This document shows positions 6,074-8,072 of a stretch of DNA of 8,072 nt, one piece after another. Position numbers and translations under genes: made by a program. Origin of the DNA: Desulfoprunum sp. (GTDB lineage: Bacteria; Desulfobacterota; Desulfobulbia; Desulfobulbales; Desulfocapsaceae). The stretch is taken from positions 1 to 8,072 of the forward strand of contig JAUYSF010000264.1 of NCBI GenBank assembly GCA_030696435.1, read 5' to 3'. Each line of letters starts with the position of its first letter. Within the stretch, counting starts at the first letter, position 1. The notes beneath the pieces are model-generated. The model was given only the letters and a program-made list of their open reading frames with translations, was not told where the DNA came from and searched no databases.

Positions 6074-6100
6074 CTAATCTGTTTGAGCGGAAGAGTTGAC

Positions 6101-6135
6101 CTGCCCCCGGCTGCTGACTACGGCATCCGGGGCAG
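6101..6135. terminator. Long G+C-rich hairpin, candidate bidirectional terminator
   Basis: CTGCCCC (6101-6107) pairs with GGGGCAG (6129-6135). The stem continues past a bulged C as GG/CC and, after one mismatch, TGC/GCA, giving 12 pairs around loop 6115-6122. It begins 24 bases past the aconitase stop on the - strand and is the strongest stem between the two convergent operons. Neither side has a good T-run, so the terminator call rests on position and stem strength. Confidence 0.35.
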
Positions 6136-6158
6136 TTGGCGGGAGCGGTAATCCCCGT

Positions 6159-8072
6159 TCAGGAGTCCATGAGTTGGCGTAGGACGTATGGTAGAATGCC
6201 GCCGTGCTGATAATAGAGGACATCCACCGCAGTATCCAGTCGGCAGATTGCCTCGAAGGTTACCTCAGTCCCATCTTCCTTTACAGCCGTGACCTGCACG
6301 ATTTTGCGCGGCACCATCTCTGCAACGCCTGAAAGAGAAAAGATCTCTGTGCCATCAAGACCAAGAGTCGTGCTGTTCTGTCCTTCCCTAAAGACCAGGG
6401 GTAAGACCCCCATGCCTACCAAATTGTTACGGTGAATCCGTTCGTAGGATTCGGCAACGACCGCCTTGATTCCGAGCAGCATGGTTCCTTTGGCAGCCCA
6501 ATCCCGCGAAGAGCCCGTCCCGTATTCCTTACCGGCCAAGACCATCAGGGGAATGCCTTCTGCTTGGTATTGGATGGCGGCATCATAGTTGTACGAGGTT
6601 TCCTTTTTCGGGAATTTCAGGGTAAAGCCGCCTTCCTCGGGGGCAATGATCTGGTTTTTAATCCGGATATTACCAAAGGTCCCGCGCATCATGACTTCAT
6701 GATTCCCCCGGCGTGAGCCGTAGGAGTTGAAGTCGGCCTGAGCTATGCCCTGGCCCTGGAGATATTTTCCAGCCGGATACTGTGCCGGAATGGCACCGGC
6801 CGGCGAGATATGGTCGGTTGTGACGGTGTCGCCGAGCAGGAGCAGGATCCTGGCGTCGGTAAAATCTCCCGGGGCTGCAGGCTGCAGGCTGAAATGATCG
6901 AAATACGGTGGCTTCTTGATATAGGTGGACCCTGGATTCCAGCTATAGGTGGTGCTCTCGGTCACCGGCAATCTCTCCCAAAATTCGTCGCCCTGGAAAA
7001 TATGCTGATATTCCTCGTCATAGGCCTGCCTGTTCACATAACGGGTGACAAATGCATTTATTTCCGCAGTCTCCGGCCAAAGATCGGTTAAAAAGACCGG
7101 CTGTCCATTGGGATCACAGGCGATGGCCTCCGTCGTTAAGTCGATATCGACCCTGCCGGCCAGGGCGAAGGCCAGGACCAGCAAAGGAGAAGCGAGAAAG
7201 TTGCTTTTGACCCGTTGGTGGATCCTGGCCTCGAAATTGCGATTTCCCGACAGCACGGCAGCGACATTGAGCCGGTGCTCCTTGATAACCTCTTCAAGAA
7301 CAGGGTGGAGTGGTCCGCTGTTACCGATACAGGTGGTGCAGCCAAAGGCCGTCAGGTGGAAACCGAGGGCCTCGAAATACGGCATCAGGCCGGAGGCCGT
7401 GAGATAATTGGTTACTACCCTCGAACCGGGGGCCAGTGAGGTCTTCACTTGGGCTGGCACTTTCAGCCCTCTATGGACGGCGTTTCTGGCCATGAGAGCG
7501 GCGCCGATCAGGACATGGGGATTGGAGGTATTTGTGCAAGAGGTGATGGCAGCGATGACCACACTGCCATCACCGATCTGTACTTCAGTGCCATTGAGGT
7601 TGCAGCGTATTTCCCGTCGGTGGACGGCTTGGCAGTCTCTTTCATGATGGTCTCCTGAACCGGATTCGTTGGCAAAGGTGGAGATCTGCTGCGGCTTGAG
7701 GTCATGTTGATAGCCGCAACCGAGAATCTGACTGAAGGTTTCCTTCATGAGGGCGAGGGGAATGCGGTCCTGAGGGCGGGCCGGACCGGCCAGACAGGGA
7801 ATAACCGTCGAGAGATTGAATTCGACAATGTCAGAATACTCACGGGCATCATCACTGCCGGAATAAAAGAGACCGACCTCACGGGCATAGGCCTCGGTGA
7901 TGGTTGCCTGGTCACTGCGACCGGTCATCTGCAGATACTCGATGGTCTTGCCGTCAATGGGGAAAAAGCCAAGTGTTGCCCCGAATTCAGGGGTCATATT
8001 GGCGATGGTGGCCCGGTCGGGAACTGAGAGGTACTCAAGTCCCGGTCCGAAAAATTCGACAAATTTCTCCAC
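6159..8072 (-). CDS. acnA: Aconitate hydratase A (AcnA), C-terminal 637 residues
   Basis: AcnA interconverts citrate and isocitrate in the TCA cycle through a [4Fe-4S] cluster, in the cytoplasm. The gene runs off the right edge and the first visible codon (8070-8072, GTG) is internal (VEKFVEFFGPG, usually GKFVEFFGPG). The cluster cysteines are at fragment residues 179 (ITSCTNTSNP), 245 and 248 (FGCTTCIGNSG), with exactly the 66- and 3-residue spacing of human IRP1 and E. coli AcnA (435, 501, 504), so about 256 residues are missing. Further hallmarks are RATIANMTPEFGAT (20-33), the swivel-domain entry GDTVTTDHISPAG (414-426), FNSYGSRRGNHEVMMRGTFGNIR (448-470) and GSSRDWAAKG (520-529). A linker at 136-156 rich in His and Cys is the least conserved part. 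The AcnA/IRP1 domain order rules out AcnB. The 3' end is convergent with the regulator operon. Confidence 0.97.
   Translation of the reverse strand: MEKFVEFFGPGLEYLSVPDRATIANMTPEFGATLGFFPIDGKTIEYLQMTGRSDQATITEAYAREVGLFYSGSDDAREYSDIVEFNLSTVIPCLAGPARPQDRIPLALMKETFSQILGCGYQHDLKPQQISTFANESGSGDHHERDCQAVHRREIRCNLNGTEVQIGDGSVVIAAITSCTNTSNPHVLIGAALMARNAVHRGLKVPAQVKTSLAPGSRVVTNYLTASGLMPYFEALGFHLTAFGCTTCIGNSGPLHPVLEEVIKEHRLNVAAVLSGNRNFEARIHQRVKSNFLASPLLVLAFALAGRVDIDLTTEAIACDPNGQPVFLTDLWPETAEINAFVTRYVNRQAYDEEYQHIFQGDEFWERLPVTESTTYSWNPGSTYIKKPPYFDHFSLQPAAPGDFTDARILLLLGDTVTTDHISPAGAIPAQYPAGKYLQGQGIAQADFNSYGSRRGNHEVMMRGTFGNIRIKNQIIAPEEGGFTLKFPKKETSYNYDAAIQYQAEGIPLMVLAGKEYGTGSSRDWAAKGTMLLGIKAVVAESYERIHRNNLVGMGVLPLVFREGQNSTTLGLDGTEIFSLSGVAEMVPRKIVQVTAVKEDGTEVTFEAICRLDTAVDVLYYQHGGILPYVLRQLMDS

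Noticed and set aside
6012..6135. Iron-responsive-element-like hairpin for aconitase/IRP
   Set aside because: None of the loops on either strand contains the CAGTG loop or the bulged-C spacing of an IRE.

Overview
The window (8,072 bases, roughly 55-58% G+C in most genes by eye) is ordinary, tightly packed bacterial chromosome. It holds eight genes: seven complete and one cut by the right edge. There is no RNA gene, insertion sequence, CRISPR array or phage gene. The organism looks like a Gram-negative, possibly anaerobic bacterium. A PerR-like Fur protein, an AcnA-type aconitase and a small cysteine-rich regulator would suit a Desulfobacterota-like sulfate reducer, but that placement is a low-confidence inference from gene style alone.

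Left part (1-1017, + strand): about 100 bases without a clear gene, then an EamA/DMT-family 10-helix inner-membrane transporter. It converges on the next block.

Centre (5080 down to 1042, - strand): five genes packed like one operon. In order of transcription they are an ABC exporter ATPase, its ABC-2 permease, a TatD-family metal-dependent nuclease, a TcdA-type tRNA ct6A dehydratase (ThiF/E1 fold) and ThpR, an RNA 2',3'-cyclic phosphodiesterase. The junctions are a 37-base gap, TAA-ATG abutting, a 38-base overlap and a TGATG overlap. The last three products all act on nucleic acid; the exporter probably shares only the transcript.

Right of centre (5272-5991, + strand): a two-gene regulatory operon. 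A near-consensus sigma-70 promoter (TTGACA, 17 bases, TATGAT) is overlapped by a Fur/PerR-type operator. It drives a Fur-superfamily regulator most like PerR, and a TAATG overlap with a strong Shine-Dalgarno couples this to an 87-residue protein carrying a CxCxCxC N-terminus and a winged-helix-like body. The operator position predicts autoregulation. I do not recognise the small protein, and it is the most novel item here. The regulator gene is clearly more A+T-rich than its neighbours.

Right end (5992-8072): a 167-base convergent intergenic region full of hairpins, two of which can re-pair into an alternative structure. It is followed by the C-terminal 637 residues of aconitase A on the - strand; about 256 N-terminal residues lie beyond the edge. 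An oxidant-sensitive Fe-S enzyme facing a peroxide/iron-type regulator is suggestive, but the two operons are convergent and share no visible control site.
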